Shown: positions 47,462-57,481, counted from the first letter of the stretch. The stretch: 64,000 nt of DNA from Trichocoleus sp. FACHB-46 (GCF_014695385.1 NZ_JACJOD010000007.1:124001-188000); one strand, 5' to 3'. Notes: generated by a model not told the origin, from the sequence alone. Program-made: numbers and translations.

Positions 47462-48115
47462 TTAAATTCTTTCTTGCACCCAAGCTCGTAGCAATTGCAA
47501 GGACTGGACTAAACCCAGAGAATCACTCTGCTCGATAAATTCCAGCACTCTCGCCGCAGGCAAGAAATTAAAGACAGCGCTGGTTTCACTAGTGAAATAC
47601 TGTTGATTTTGTAACTGATAAATTGAGAGTTGATGTTCTGGCGCAGGGGTGCTGTTGTTGCTGGTATAGCACCAAACTTCTGGAATGCCTAAAGCCGCAT
47701 AAATTGGGAGCTTATCGATCGCGCTACTGGTAAAGGCAATATCCAAAACTAAATCGGGAACTGGATCACGGGACAAATCAAGATTAGATTTACCCATCAT
47801 CTCAGGCGCATGAGAAATGTAGAAACAAGCATTCGGCTCGATCGCGCATTGCAGTTCGGGTTGCTGTAACAAAGCTGAATTGAACTCAACAACTTTTAGA
47901 TAAGTCTCATCGGCCAGAACCAACAGCAACGATTCAATCAGTTTGCGGTAGCGCTCATGTTCCTCATGCGGGTTCATCATTTCCATCCGCCCCCGATAGT
48001 AGGCGAAGCGAGTGGCACGTTCTATACCTAGCTCTGCTAATATATTCTCAAATTTTTGCCAGCTAATTTTGTCTAGTACAACCCGTTGCTCAGACGTTAC
48101 CGAACTGCTACTCAT
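47462..48115 (-). CDS. Uma2 family (DUF820) putative PD-(D/E)XK endonuclease
   Basis: The 217-residue protein has the Uma2 pattern: a helical start (ISWQKFENILAELG), RFAYYRGRMEMMNP, then VPDLVLDIAFTSSAIDKLP followed by an IYAALGIPEVWCY strand. Uma2 proteins are very numerous in cyanobacteria and are often labelled endonucleases on fold grounds; activity is unproven. ATG 48115 has GAGG at a good distance and is preferred over ATG 48142. A second Uma2 gene lies at 59.5-60.1 kb. Confidence 0.83.
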   Translation of the reverse strand: MSSSSVTSEQRVVLDKISWQKFENILAELGIERATRFAYYRGRMEMMNPHEEHERYRKLIESLLLVLADETYLKVVEFNSALLQQPELQCAIEPNACFYISHAPEMMGKSNLDLSRDPVPDLVLDIAFTSSAIDKLPIYAALGIPEVWCYTSNNSTPAPEHQLSIYQLQNQQYFTSETSAVFNFLPAARVLEFIEQSDSLGLVQSLQLLRAWVQERI

Positions 48116-48214
48116 GCCAAGACCTCGATCTGTCTTCTCCATTGAATAGTAGTGGACTCCCTCTCAAAGTCTTTCTAGAAGTTCACCAGATTTAACGGCG
48201 ATCGCTCCTACTCA

Positions 48215-49099
48215 CTAAATCTGCCTAAATCTCAAAATCTGCTCAGCAGTGATCGTGGGTTGTTCGAGATGCGGCACATGACCACAATCACGAATCCAAA
48301 CCAGCTCGCTATTGGTAATTGCCCTTCTAAATTTCTCAGCATCTGCCGTTCCTAGCATGTCATCGCGATCGCCCCAGAGAATCAGCGTCGGTTGTTGAAT
48401 TTGGGAAATTCGCTGAACTGAAAGATTGTAGCCACCACTTTTAGTAAAACTGGCGATCGCTTCGGCCCATCCCGGCATGTCTAAATGCACTCCCGCACAA
48501 CGAATTGCTTCTAGATCTGTGGCACTAAAACCAAAGGTAGTGCCGAAACTCAGCGGTAGAAGTTTACGCTGTCGCCAGAACTCGACCGCAAACATATCGA
48601 GAGGCGCAAACAAGAACTGCCCTAGGGGAAAGGTACCACTGAAACCCACACTATCGATTAGCACCAGCTTTTGGACACATTGCGGATAGGCCAAGGCAAA
48701 GTCGATTGCCGTAGCCCCACCTAAGGAAGCCCCAACTAAAATCACAGGTTGTTGAATTAAAGTCTGCCAAAAACTGTAGAGATGAGTTCTGATCGTGCTG
48801 GGATTTAGAGGGATATTTGCTACTCGCTCTGTGAATCCTGACCCTAACAAATCAACTGCCCAAGTTTCCTGCTGCTGCGCTAGAAGGGGTGCGATCGCCC
48901 GAAACTCCAACACTGAGCTATCAAACCCATGCAATAACAGAATTGGTATATCTCCAGCTCCCTGTTGTACATAAACTGTCGAGATTGGTTGGGCTGTTAG
49001 CGGTGTGGAAATTGCTTGTTGTCGAATTTGCTGGGCTAGTGCGATCGCAGATGGATCTTGCAGCGATCGCACATTTGGAGGTAGAAAGCTGGGGAACAT
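48215..49099 (-). CDS. alpha/beta-fold hydrolase
   Basis: The 294-residue hydrolase has the HGFDSS oxyanion loop, the nucleophile elbow VGASLGG, an Asp in the LWGDRDDM motif, and the catalytic His in DCGHVPHLEQP. ATG 49099 is used; the longer frame to 49237 would run into the next gene's 3' end, past its terminator. The substrate is unknown. It is not closely similar to the hydrolase at 6.4-7.4 kb. Confidence 0.88.
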   Translation of the reverse strand: MFPSFLPPNVRSLQDPSAIALAQQIRQQAISTPLTAQPISTVYVQQGAGDIPILLLHGFDSSVLEFRAIAPLLAQQQETWAVDLLGSGFTERVANIPLNPSTIRTHLYSFWQTLIQQPVILVGASLGGATAIDFALAYPQCVQKLVLIDSVGFSGTFPLGQFLFAPLDMFAVEFWRQRKLLPLSFGTTFGFSATDLEAIRCAGVHLDMPGWAEAIASFTKSGGYNLSVQRISQIQQPTLILWGDRDDMLGTADAEKFRRAITNSELVWIRDCGHVPHLEQPTITAEQILRFRQI

Positions 49100-49112
49100 G
49101 AGGACAGCACTA

Positions 49113-49145
49113 CAAACAAAAAAAGGATACCTGGGTGAGGTATCC
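49113..49145 (-). terminator. intrinsic terminator of the VIT/VWA gene
   Basis: On the minus strand the arms 49138-49145 and 49125-49132 give a perfect 8-bp stem (GGATACCT/AGGTATCC) with a 5-base loop. They are followed by a T-rich run (49113-49124 on the plus strand is mostly A). It lies 32 bp after the stop of the VIT/VWA gene. Confidence 0.82.
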
Positions 49146-49176
49146 CTGTAATCTCTCTGTGTTATGAGCTGAAATT

Positions 49177-51657
49177 CTACGACTGCACTCGCAGCGTTAG
49201 GTGAACCGTAGCCGTTAGTTCTTGAGAAGGTCGCCAAGTTTGCAGCGATCGCCGAACTGCCTCAATCACCGTCTGTTCTTTGAGAGAAGAAACTGACTCA
49301 TTCAAAACTATTTGTCTGACTCGTCCCTTGCTGATCTGGAACTCAAACACAATATCACCGCTGAAGCCAGGGGAAAGCTGGATGGATTGTAGATGTTGAG
49401 TTAATAGAGCGATCCCATTTGCATCAAGCCCAGTAGCCTGAACAATTTGTAGGGGCTCAGATATCGAACCAAAACTTTTCTGGGATGCTACTCCTAAGTC
49501 AAATTCTTCATCATCTGCCAGCTTAGGAGAAGGCATAGCAGGAGGGGACATAGCCGGAGGAGCAAGTGAGAAGTCAGCATCAGCTACACTTCCCGCCATG
49601 CTAGGAGAAATTAATGTAACATCAAACTCTTCTGATGAGATGTCAGAAGCAAGCATCTGTCGCCTCATTCGGTTATAAGCTCTAACAGATAGGGACACTT
49701 CTCCAATGGGGATTTGGGTAACTGGGTCTGGCACAGAGTAGGCAACATTGCCAAAGACTCCTTCATAACTGACTCCTTCAGGCATCTCCACCGGGACTTG
49801 GACGGAGACAGAAGCTTCTGTAGCATCTACTCTCACCTCATCACTTACCGCTACAAAAGCAGTGTATTGAGAGAGGAGTTGATAGGCCAAGGCTGTATCC
49901 GTCACGGCTTCTACTCCTGCCTTGGTGTCACCGCTGAGCATTTGATTCATCAAGTTTTTGATGCGGGCACGGCCCCAAAGTTGAGCGATCGCGGGATTTC
50001 CTGCTTCTGCAAACTCAAGTTGAAAAGTCTGTTGATAGCGCTTTCCACCCGCCGCTATGCCAGAGATATGCAACTTACCAGAGTGTTTATCCTCCTTGCG
50101 ACCAAATAAGACCAAGGGCTGTTCAGCAAAGAGATCCGGTGGTGCAGAGGGATAAAAGATAGGTTCGCTGCCTGCTCCTTCCCATTGCAACTGGATATTG
50201 GTGAGAACAGGATTGTTGATCTGACGAAAGAACTGTTCTGTCACTTGGTCAGTTGGCTCATCATGTCGAATAACCCGAGAGATGCCTCTACCAATTTCAG
50301 CCACACGGTTGAGCAAGAAACGATTCACAGAGCTACCTGCCCCAAAGCTGTAGAGACGAGTACTCGGTTGGAGATGACGTTGCACTTCCGCCAAAATCTG
50401 GTTTTCGTTGCCGATATAGCCATCGGTGAGCAGCACAATACTCCGCAATCTCCCCGGATCGGTGACCGGGAAGTTCAGCACGGCTCGAATGCCACGCAAC
50501 ATCTCGGTACCACCCCCAGCCGTGAGTCGATTGACATATCGAATCGCTTGCTGCTGGTTTTGAGGAGTGTTGGGCAACGGCACAGGAGAAAGTTGCTGCG
50601 TGGTATCCGAGAAATCGATGATGGAGAAGGTGTCGTCAGGGTTCAGACCTTGAATGAAGCGGCGCATCAACTCCTGGCACTGAGCCAAAGGAGCACCCGC
50701 TTGAGAGCCAGAAGTATCAATTAGAAACACCACATCCTTCGGCACCATTTGGTCGAGTCGATACTGAATGGCTGGAATCAAATACACTGCAAAGTGCCCC
50801 CCGCGATCGCCCGCTTCTGTGAGAACAGTGGTTTGCGTTTCGGCTCCAGAAACTTGATAACGCAGAATTAGATCTTTGTTGGGAATCGTATCTCCGCCTG
50901 CTAGCTTGATCTGGGCGATCGCTCCCTGAGGGATAATCTGAATTTGATGGGAAGGAGAATGGATCTCCTGAATGGCAACACCAGCATTGATCTCGACAGT
51001 GACACTGATATCATGCCCAGAACGCGTCCCTGGTGGCAAAATAGGAGCGTTGAGGCGAGAGGCATCGGGTACTAAATCAGTATCTTGGTTTAACATCATC
51101 GGCGCTGCTGCCGAACCGCTGCCGATCGCATTCTCCTCAATTAGGTTGCCAGGGACATAGCGCGGACCCACCACCATTGGGAAGGCAAACTCGTAGCTCC
51201 CTCCCAGTGATTCAGGAGCTGTAGCGCCAGTAAACTTTAAGCTCTCGGTGTAGCAAATCACCACATTTATTTGTTCGCCGGGTTTGATGTTGGCGAGAGA
51301 TTGCGTAAAGATGTTGTCCCGTTCTTGTTCTAGCAACCCTGCCGTGCGTCCTTGTCGCTTGGCTTGCTCATAGATTTGCTGGGCTTCTTGGCGTTTTTTG
51401 ATGCTGCCTTGAATGGTGCGATCGCCAATCCGAATCAGCATGTCATCCACTGCCGCTTCATCAGGTAGCGGGAAAATGTAAACCGCTTCGAGGGTGGTGG
51501 TGAAGGGGTTCTCGAAACTCTGCGTCACTTCTACGCGCGCAAGATTCCCCGCAATCTTGGCCTGCACTGTGGTGTGCTTGAGTGGGAAAGCGAGTTGCTG
51601 ACGCTCGGCAGTCTGGACATATAAGCCACCCGATTGGCGTTCTGTTGTCTGAGTCAT
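49177..51657 (-). CDS. VIT and VWA domain protein
   Basis: The 826-residue protein has an N-terminal VIT domain (about 10-140, with FENPFTTTLEAVYIFPLPDEAAV and IKKRQEAQQIYEQAK), a VWA domain (about 310-480) with the MIDAS DTSGS and TDGYIGN, and a long C-terminal region. The last 100 residues look like a separate TonB_C-like beta domain. It resembles the inter-alpha-trypsin inhibitor heavy chain family found in many bacteria. No signal peptide or membrane segment is clear. Such proteins often bind metals and partners through MIDAS; its role here is unknown. Confidence 0.87.
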   Translation of the reverse strand: MTQTTERQSGGLYVQTAERQQLAFPLKHTTVQAKIAGNLARVEVTQSFENPFTTTLEAVYIFPLPDEAAVDDMLIRIGDRTIQGSIKKRQEAQQIYEQAKRQGRTAGLLEQERDNIFTQSLANIKPGEQINVVICYTESLKFTGATAPESLGGSYEFAFPMVVGPRYVPGNLIEENAIGSGSAAAPMMLNQDTDLVPDASRLNAPILPPGTRSGHDISVTVEINAGVAIQEIHSPSHQIQIIPQGAIAQIKLAGGDTIPNKDLILRYQVSGAETQTTVLTEAGDRGGHFAVYLIPAIQYRLDQMVPKDVVFLIDTSGSQAGAPLAQCQELMRRFIQGLNPDDTFSIIDFSDTTQQLSPVPLPNTPQNQQQAIRYVNRLTAGGGTEMLRGIRAVLNFPVTDPGRLRSIVLLTDGYIGNENQILAEVQRHLQPSTRLYSFGAGSSVNRFLLNRVAEIGRGISRVIRHDEPTDQVTEQFFRQINNPVLTNIQLQWEGAGSEPIFYPSAPPDLFAEQPLVLFGRKEDKHSGKLHISGIAAGGKRYQQTFQLEFAEAGNPAIAQLWGRARIKNLMNQMLSGDTKAGVEAVTDTALAYQLLSQYTAFVAVSDEVRVDATEASVSVQVPVEMPEGVSYEGVFGNVAYSVPDPVTQIPIGEVSLSVRAYNRMRRQMLASDISSEEFDVTLISPSMAGSVADADFSLAPPAMSPPAMPSPKLADDEEFDLGVASQKSFGSISEPLQIVQATGLDANGIALLTQHLQSIQLSPGFSGDIVFEFQISKGRVRQIVLNESVSSLKEQTVIEAVRRSLQTWRPSQELTATVHLTLRVQS

Positions 51658-51889
51658 GGCGGCAACCTCCGACGCTATTGTTTGTTATTCTCAGCGTAGT
51701 TACGTCTATTCGCTAACCATGCTCAGCTTTGTGCTCACTTAGGTGCTCACCAGTGCTCAGGGTTGTGAAGCTGGCTTGTGTCAGCAATCGCTAAAAGTTC
51801 AGAGGTTGCCGTTAAGAGTGAAGCATCACGTGTAGTTATAGAAAGCGGCGGGCACTCTACCAGTAGAACTAGTCACTTCACCAATTGCA

Positions 51890-53692
51890 ATGGCTACTCA
51901 ACCTAACTCCACCAATCTTGCTAAAGCGGACGACAATTCAGCTCCAGCTTTGTCTGCTCCGCCTCTTAATAGATTGAACCGCTTCTTTAGTGTGAGCGCC
52001 AAAATCAACTGTGGTTATGCCTTAGCACTCAGTATCGCCGTGATTGGCACAACAGTGGGGCTAGTTCAGGGCCATCGCGCTTACGAGCAAGCAAGGCATC
52101 AAATGGATGTGGCGGATGATGAAGGTGGCATGTTGAGTAGTTTGCAGGGTGGCTTGCTAGAAATCCAGACCCATCAACGAGAGCTAGCCCTCCAAATTGC
52201 ACAGCCGCAAGCTTTTCAACAAACGAATCAAGACTTGTTGGGTCATGTCAGCGGGGTTCAGGAGCTATTAGCTGAGCTGAGAGAATTTGCTCAGATTAAC
52301 AACGATGTGAAATTGAGTGCTTTTCTACAGCAGTATGGCAATACGGTTGAGGCTTACACCCGCTACCTAGAAGCTCAAATTAGCCGCATTGATTTAGCGA
52401 ATCTGCCACCAGAAGAAATCCCCCGAGTCCAGCAGGTGCTCTCCGGCACAGTCGCGGCTCCAGAAACGATAGAGTTCCATCAGTTTATTCATGAGCTGGC
52501 AGAATATGCCAGAACAGTGCGCCAAAAACAGGCAGCGGCTGACGAGGAGCAAAGCCGTGCCACTGTCTTACAAGCCCAGATCATCCTGGCTAGTGTGGGA
52601 TTATCCATTGCGATCGCCGCTATCCTGGCATTCCTGACCAGCCGCACCATCTCCCGTCCCATCGAATCCCTCACGCGCGTCACCCAGAAGATTACAAAAG
52701 AATCGAATTTCGACTTGCAAGCACCTATCACCACACGGGATGAAATTGGACTTTTAGCAGTTTCCTTTAACCAACTGGTGCAGCGGGTGAAGCAGTTGCT
52801 CGAAGAACAAGCTGCTGCCCTAGAACGGGAACGGGAAATGCAGGAAGCCAAGCTCATTCAGAGCGAGAAGATGTCTAGTTTGGGGCGCATGCTGGCAGGG
52901 GTAGCCCATGAAATTAATAACCCCGTCAACTTTATCTATGGCAACTTGAGCCATGCTCACAACTACATGGAAGACTTGCTTAAGTTACTCCGAACTTACG
53001 AAACGGAAATTTCTGACCCACCGCCAGCCATTCAAGACCAAATTGAAGATATTGATTTAGAGTTTTTGGCCGAAGATTTGCCAAAAGTTTTGGACTCAAT
53101 GAAGCTAGGAGCCGATCGCGCCCGCCAGATTGTTCTCAGCTTGAAGAACTTCTCTCGACTAGACGATACCGAGCCACACCCAGTCAATCTGCATGACTGT
53201 CTCGATAGCACGCTCTTAATTCTCAACAACCGCATCAAAAAAGATCTTGTGGTGACGCGCAATTATGGCGATCTGCCTGTGATAGAAGGATTTGCGGGTT
53301 TGCTCTACCAAGTGTTTATGAACTTGTTGAGCAATGCGATCGATGCGTTAGAAGAGAAGCCCGTGGAGCAGGGCGGTCGGCAAATCACTATTGTTACCCA
53401 GCGCTTAGACACCGACCGAGTGATGGTGAAAATTATCGACAACGGCATGGGCATGCCACCGGAAGTGCAAGCTCAGGTGTTTGATATGTTCTTCACTACC
53501 AAACCGCGAGGCGTGGGCACTGGCATGGGACTGGCTATTAGCCACCAAATTATTGTTGAAAAGCATGGGGGGACGTTGGAATGCCACTCTACTGCTGGAG
53601 TCGGGACTGAGTTTGCGATCGCGCTACCCATCAAGTCCTATCCCGTGGAATCAACCGCACCTGTATCTGCGCCCTCGGTCGCTCAGGTCTAA
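51890..53692 (+). CDS. HAMP-domain sensor histidine kinase
   Basis: The 600-residue protein has two transmembrane helices (about 40-60 and 229-250) enclosing a helical periplasmic domain of about 165 residues, a HAMP domain (about 251-303), a coiled coil, His340 in AHEINNPVN, and an ATPase domain (NLLSNAIDALEE, DNGMGM, GTGMGLAIS). The H-box belongs to the same subfamily as the kinase at 26.8-28.2 kb, and the two share the FFTTKPRGVGTG region. No regulator gene is adjacent. Confidence 0.92.
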   Translation: MATQPNSTNLAKADDNSAPALSAPPLNRLNRFFSVSAKINCGYALALSIAVIGTTVGLVQGHRAYEQARHQMDVADDEGGMLSSLQGGLLEIQTHQRELALQIAQPQAFQQTNQDLLGHVSGVQELLAELREFAQINNDVKLSAFLQQYGNTVEAYTRYLEAQISRIDLANLPPEEIPRVQQVLSGTVAAPETIEFHQFIHELAEYARTVRQKQAAADEEQSRATVLQAQIILASVGLSIAIAAILAFLTSRTISRPIESLTRVTQKITKESNFDLQAPITTRDEIGLLAVSFNQLVQRVKQLLEEQAAALEREREMQEAKLIQSEKMSSLGRMLAGVAHEINNPVNFIYGNLSHAHNYMEDLLKLLRTYETEISDPPPAIQDQIEDIDLEFLAEDLPKVLDSMKLGADRARQIVLSLKNFSRLDDTEPHPVNLHDCLDSTLLILNNRIKKDLVVTRNYGDLPVIEGFAGLLYQVFMNLLSNAIDALEEKPVEQGGRQITIVTQRLDTDRVMVKIIDNGMGMPPEVQAQVFDMFFTTKPRGVGTGMGLAISHQIIVEKHGGTLECHSTAGVGTEFAIALPIKSYPVESTAPVSAPSVAQV

Positions 53693-53904
53693 ACTGAGTA
53701 AGAGCAAGACTGCGCTGCAACTGTGTTCCTTCAGTGACGAGAGCCAAACCCGCTTCCATTGTTTTCATGGGTAAACGATCATAGGATTGCAATTGCCTTA
53801 GTCAAAGAAACTCAGTTTTTTGTACAACTTTAGGTATATATCTTCAGGAACGAATGCCACACTCTCGCTATGCTTAAAGTATTAACCCTACAGAGTCTTT
53901 GAGC

Positions 53905-54054
53905 ATGTCAGTTATCCCCGATTGCATCAGCACCCTGGAGTTGTCTAAGCTTTGGATTTATAAGGCTTTGAAAGAAATGGAAGCCGAAAGAGAGCAAGAG
54001 CAAGCAGAACTATCAGAGCCAGAGCAATCAGAGCAATCTGACAAAGAGAGTTAA
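53905..54054 (+). CDS. small acidic protein (49 aa)
   Basis: ATG 53905 to TAA 54054 encodes 49 residues: a short hydrophobic start (MSVIPDCISTLELSKLW), then a helix of repeating Glu-Gln/Glu-Pro units at the C terminus. The Shine-Dalgarno is weak. The coding potential of such repeats is hard to judge by eye. It converges with the 53-residue ORF. Confidence 0.4.
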   Translation: MSVIPDCISTLELSKLWIYKALKEMEAEREQEQAELSEPEQSEQSDKES

Positions 54055-54100
54055 GCTTTGTTAAGCAGATTCAAAGATTTCAGAGCAAGAAGTTGATCAA

Positions 54101-54262
54101 CTAGCCCTCAGTAGGCTGTTGCAACTCTTGAGCTGTTTTCTTTCCTACCTTGAGCATTTCTTCCATATCAATCTGAGCGGCACATTCGTCAGTTTTCTCC
54201 ACGAGGGCTTGTACCTCCTGATTAATTTCCGCAGCTTGTTGTTCAACATTTTTCTCGGTCAT
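54101..54262 (-). CDS. small coiled-coil protein (53 aa)
   Basis: The 53-residue frame encodes an amphipathic, charged helix (TEKNVEQQAAEINQEVQALVEKT), one Cys, and an MEEMLKVGKKTAQEL segment. The ATG overlaps the stop of an upstream 70-codon frame (ATGA at 54259-54262), consistent with translational coupling. No family is known. Confidence 0.5.
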   Translation of the reverse strand: MTEKNVEQQAAEINQEVQALVEKTDECAAQIDMEEMLKVGKKTAQELQQPTEG

Positions 54263-54471
54263 TTGGTGCCTCTAGACTTGGCTTCTGTAAACAATGGGAC
54301 ACGCCATATTTGCGTGTAACTCATAAATAAAGGAACTTGTTGTGCTAAAACCTCAGCTTTAGGGGACAAATTGAGCTGTTTTTTGGCGGTCGCGAGATTA
54401 AGCAATCGGTCCCAGGCGTGGACACGCGCAGAGGCGAAGCAGAAGGTGATGTAGATGTCATCTCCGCCCAA
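54259..54471 (-). CDS. hypothetical 70-residue ORF
   Basis: This short frame starts with TTG and ends with the ATGA overlap to the 53-residue gene. Its product is mildly hydrophobic and has a Lys/Gln-rich middle helix (TAKKQLNLSPKAEVLAQQ). There is no family match and no clear ribosome site. Only the coupling supports it. Confidence 0.3.
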   Translation of the reverse strand: MGGDDIYITFCFASARVHAWDRLLNLATAKKQLNLSPKAEVLAQQVPLFMSYTQIWRVPLFTEAKSRGTK

Positions 54472-54599
54472 GTTGATTGGAGCTTTTAACTATGTAAATT
54501 TATTTCTCTGGTGGTAGTAAACAGAGGAATTGGCGATTATCTTGGCTAAAGATCTGAGGCGATCGAGATTCGCAGACAATTCCACTGGGTAGAAACTGT

Positions 54600-55247
54600 A
54601 TGCAAACAGATAAGGTAATCGAAACTTACAATCAAGGAGCGGCTGATTATGATGCCATTATGCAGCGCTACTGGCACGTCGATCGCGCACCGCTGATTGC
54701 TTCCTTACAGTTGCGTTCGGAGCAGAGCGTCCTCGATGCCGCCGTGGGCACTGGGCTGAATCTCTCTGCATATCCTGCTGGAGTGCAGGTAGTGGGCGTA
54801 GATTTGTCGGAACAGATGCTGGAACTGGCTCAGCAAAAGTCGGTCAAGGCAGATGTTGCCCTCAAAATTATGGATTTACAAAATCTCGAGTTTCCTGACG
54901 ACAGCTTTGATGCAGCAGCATCTGGATTTACCCTCTGTGTCGTGGCAGATCCTGTGCGATCGCTGCAAGAGATTTTACGAGTGACGAAGCCTGGTGCCCT
55001 GATTGCGATTGTGGATTACTGCAAGTCGCGCGATCCTGAAGTACAGAAATGGCAGGAGTTGATCTCTGATGCCAGTTCCCAGTTGGGCTTTCCCACAGGC
55101 AAGGTCAAGTGGAATGCTTTGATGGATTACGACCAATTGATTTATCACAGCAATTTAGCGATCGAGGTTTTGACAGACGATCGCATTGAAAGTGCTAATC
55201 CTTTTTCCTGTGGCTGTCAGCTGCTACTGAAAAATGCCAAAGGCTAA
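54600..55247 (+). CDS. class I SAM-dependent methyltransferase
   Basis: The 215-residue protein has a Rossmann methyltransferase fold with motif I as VLDAAVGTGLN (about 44-54), the acidic motif II GVDLSEQML, and the LEFPDDSFDAAASG strand. It belongs to the UbiE-like group. The second half is short and the substrate is unknown. Confidence 0.88.
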   Translation: MQTDKVIETYNQGAADYDAIMQRYWHVDRAPLIASLQLRSEQSVLDAAVGTGLNLSAYPAGVQVVGVDLSEQMLELAQQKSVKADVALKIMDLQNLEFPDDSFDAAASGFTLCVVADPVRSLQEILRVTKPGALIAIVDYCKSRDPEVQKWQELISDASSQLGFPTGKVKWNALMDYDQLIYHSNLAIEVLTDDRIESANPFSCGCQLLLKNAKG

Positions 55248-55384
55248 AAGTATGGTCAATTGCGTCAGTCTTTAAGCCACCTGCCAATGAATTCAAAACG
55301 ATTGTAGGGATAGCTCTGGTGAGTGTCCTAAATAAGCAGTGGCAGGCACAAGACCTGCCCCTACAAAAATGGTATGGTTCTCGA

Positions 55385-56134
55385 TCAACCTTGGGTGCGG
55401 TTGATGGCATGTAAGCCACACTCTTTGCTGTTTGGGTCTTCCCACCACCAACGGCCTTCCCGCTCATGCTGGTTGGGGAGGACTGCGCGAGTGCAAGGCT
55501 CACAGCCAATGCTGATAAAGCCGCGCTCATGCAGAGGATTGTAGGGAAGCTCAAAGGCCCGGATGTACATCCAAACCTCTGCCGATGACCAGTTCGCCAA
55601 GGGGTTGAATTTAATCAATTGGCGTTCATCATTAGAGAAAGCGGTATCGACTTGAATCACTGGTACAGTCGCGCGAGTAGATGGGTTTTGATCTTTGCGT
55701 TGTCCGGTAATCCAAGCATCCAAGGTACCTAGCTTCCGACGCAGAGGCGCAACCTTACGGATACCACAGCATTCTTTGTGACCATCTTCATAGAAGCTGA
55801 AGAGACCTTTTTCTGTGACTAAAGCTTCTACTTGAGCGGTATCGGGATACATCATCTCAATGGTGATGCCGTAATGCTTTCTGACGCGATCGATAAACTG
55901 GTAGGTTTCGGAATGCAGACGACCTGTATCCAGGCTGAAAACTTTGATGTCTTTTTTGATTCTGTACGCCATGTCGATCAGGACAACATCTTCTGCGCCA
56001 CTGAAAGAAATGGCAATGTTGTCGTATAGGCTCAAGGCGCGTTCCAGAATTTTTTGTGGGCTTTGGGTCGAAAGCTCTGTGTCGAGGCTAGGAATATTCA
56101 GTTCAGTCGGGGTCTGCTCGGTCAACTGCGCCAT
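55385..56134 (-). CDS. cysH: phosphoadenylyl-sulfate/adenylyl-sulfate reductase
   Basis: CysH reduces activated sulfate to sulfite. The 249-residue protein has the nucleotide loop SFSGAEDV and the catalytic Cys239 in KECGLH. Two more cysteine pairs, C122-C123 and C211-C214, form the [4Fe-4S] cluster site that distinguishes cluster-containing, usually APS-reducing, enzymes from the enterobacterial PAPS type. The annotated substrate may therefore be APS or both. It starts at ATG 56134. Confidence 0.94.
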   Translation of the reverse strand: MAQLTEQTPTELNIPSLDTELSTQSPQKILERALSLYDNIAISFSGAEDVVLIDMAYRIKKDIKVFSLDTGRLHSETYQFIDRVRKHYGITIEMMYPDTAQVEALVTEKGLFSFYEDGHKECCGIRKVAPLRRKLGTLDAWITGQRKDQNPSTRATVPVIQVDTAFSNDERQLIKFNPLANWSSAEVWMYIRAFELPYNPLHERGFISIGCEPCTRAVLPNQHEREGRWWWEDPNSKECGLHAINRTQG

Positions 56135-56288
56135 GATGTGTTCTTCCTAAAAGGGTGTTTGCTCCCCAGCAAAGGATCGTCTGATTGCATCAAACTATTC
56201 TATCAAGCCGTAGTCATTACCATGAGGCATGCTTTATCACTAGTACCTTTGGCCTAGTTCTTTAGGTTGTTAGGCGATCGCCTTCAGG

Positions 56289-57092
56289 CTACTGTTTTCC
56301 TGCCTCTGGTTTTCTAGCGCTGGTCAATTGGCTAATCCAGCCTATAGATTTGGTGGCGATCGCCTCGAAATAAGCTGCATGCAGCCAATCATCGACACTT
56401 TCGGCGGCATAAACTTTGGAGTAAGGTTCTTGGAAGAGGGTGATTAACCAGTTGGTCCGACGTAATTTGGGTTGATGCCCATCGAGAATCAGCAGTTGTC
56501 CACCTGGTTTCAGCAGACGAAAGCATTCTTGCAGAACTAGTTGCGATACGTTGGGTGGCATTTCATGAAACATGAAAGCAACTGTGACTAAATCAAAAGT
56601 GCCTGCATCAAAGCCAGTATCTTCTGCTGAGGTATGCTGCCAGATAATGTTTAGCGCTGCTTGTTGCGCTTTGTAGTCTGCCATCACCAGCATGTAGGGG
56701 GACAAATCTAACCCAGTTACTTCGGCTTGAGGAAAGGCTTGCTTGAGCATTAAAGTGGTTGAGCCTGTGCCGCAGCCTAAATCCAAAATTCTGCTTGGTT
56801 GACCTGCGATCGCCTGGATCAATTGCTGCCGAATCCAAGTTTCACTGGGCGGAGAGGCAAAAGCAGTGACAGCATCGTAAGTAATAGCCGCGATCGCGTT
56901 GAGATAACCACCTGTAATGCCGTGAAAGTTTTGGCTGCTGTAGTAGTGGGGATAGGTGAGGTTGGCTTGGCAAAAGCGATCGCTCTCCTGCTGCCAATCA
57001 ATCGTTTTCAACCATTGCAGCTTGTCGGCTCCTATAAAGATGCTAAGAATCGGTTTTAATAAGAACTGCCCCAAGCTCTGAGCGAATTGCAT
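56289..57092 (-). CDS. class I SAM-dependent methyltransferase
   Basis: The 267-residue protein has a helical lead (about 1-95) and then a methyltransferase domain with motif I ILDLGCGTGSTT and motif II VTGLDLSPYML. FMFHEMP is the post-motif segment. ATG 57092 is used; the plus-strand ATG of the next gene starts at 57091, so the two start codons overlap head to head. The frame extends to a TTG at 57134. Confidence 0.87.
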   Translation of the reverse strand: MQFAQSLGQFLLKPILSIFIGADKLQWLKTIDWQQESDRFCQANLTYPHYYSSQNFHGITGGYLNAIAAITYDAVTAFASPPSETWIRQQLIQAIAGQPSRILDLGCGTGSTTLMLKQAFPQAEVTGLDLSPYMLVMADYKAQQAALNIIWQHTSAEDTGFDAGTFDLVTVAFMFHEMPPNVSQLVLQECFRLLKPGGQLLILDGHQPKLRRTNWLITLFQEPYSKVYAAESVDDWLHAAYFEAIATKSIGWISQLTSARKPEAGKQ

Positions 57093-57402
57093 GAATTTCA
57101 ATGATGCCAAGAAAACTTTGTCTGCCTGGATCAAGGTTATCTCTATCGTTCTGATTACAGGGGCGATCGCTTTGGAATCCTGGAATTTCTATGCGGGATT
57201 AGCGAATATCCCTGTGCCCAGCAGCCTGAACATAGTGTTTGCGATTGAGCGCTTTGCGGTTGCGGTACATCTTGTAGAGGGAATTGTTGCGGCTGTTTTT
57301 GCATCTTCTCGGCAACAAAGACCGCTGCAATACGGGGTTTACACTTTTTTTGTGGGCACTGTAGGTTTGTTAGAACTGTTTACCAAAGTAGACCCAGAGT
57401 GA
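57091..57402 (+). CDS. small membrane protein, unknown function
   Basis: The 103-residue protein has three hydrophobic segments (about 14-34, 45-70, 78-96). Its ATG shares bases with the start of the divergent methyltransferase. No family is recognised. It could belong with that gene in one regulatory unit. Confidence 0.6.
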   Translation: MNFNDAKKTLSAWIKVISIVLITGAIALESWNFYAGLANIPVPSSLNIVFAIERFAVAVHLVEGIVAAVFASSRQQRPLQYGVYTFFVGTVGLLELFTKVDPE

Positions 57403-57481
57403 CACGTTTGTTTATAGTCAGATGTCTCTTTAGACCTGCGTGTTAAGCTGCCAGCAGTAGTGCTTTAGGGGTTCGACAGGT

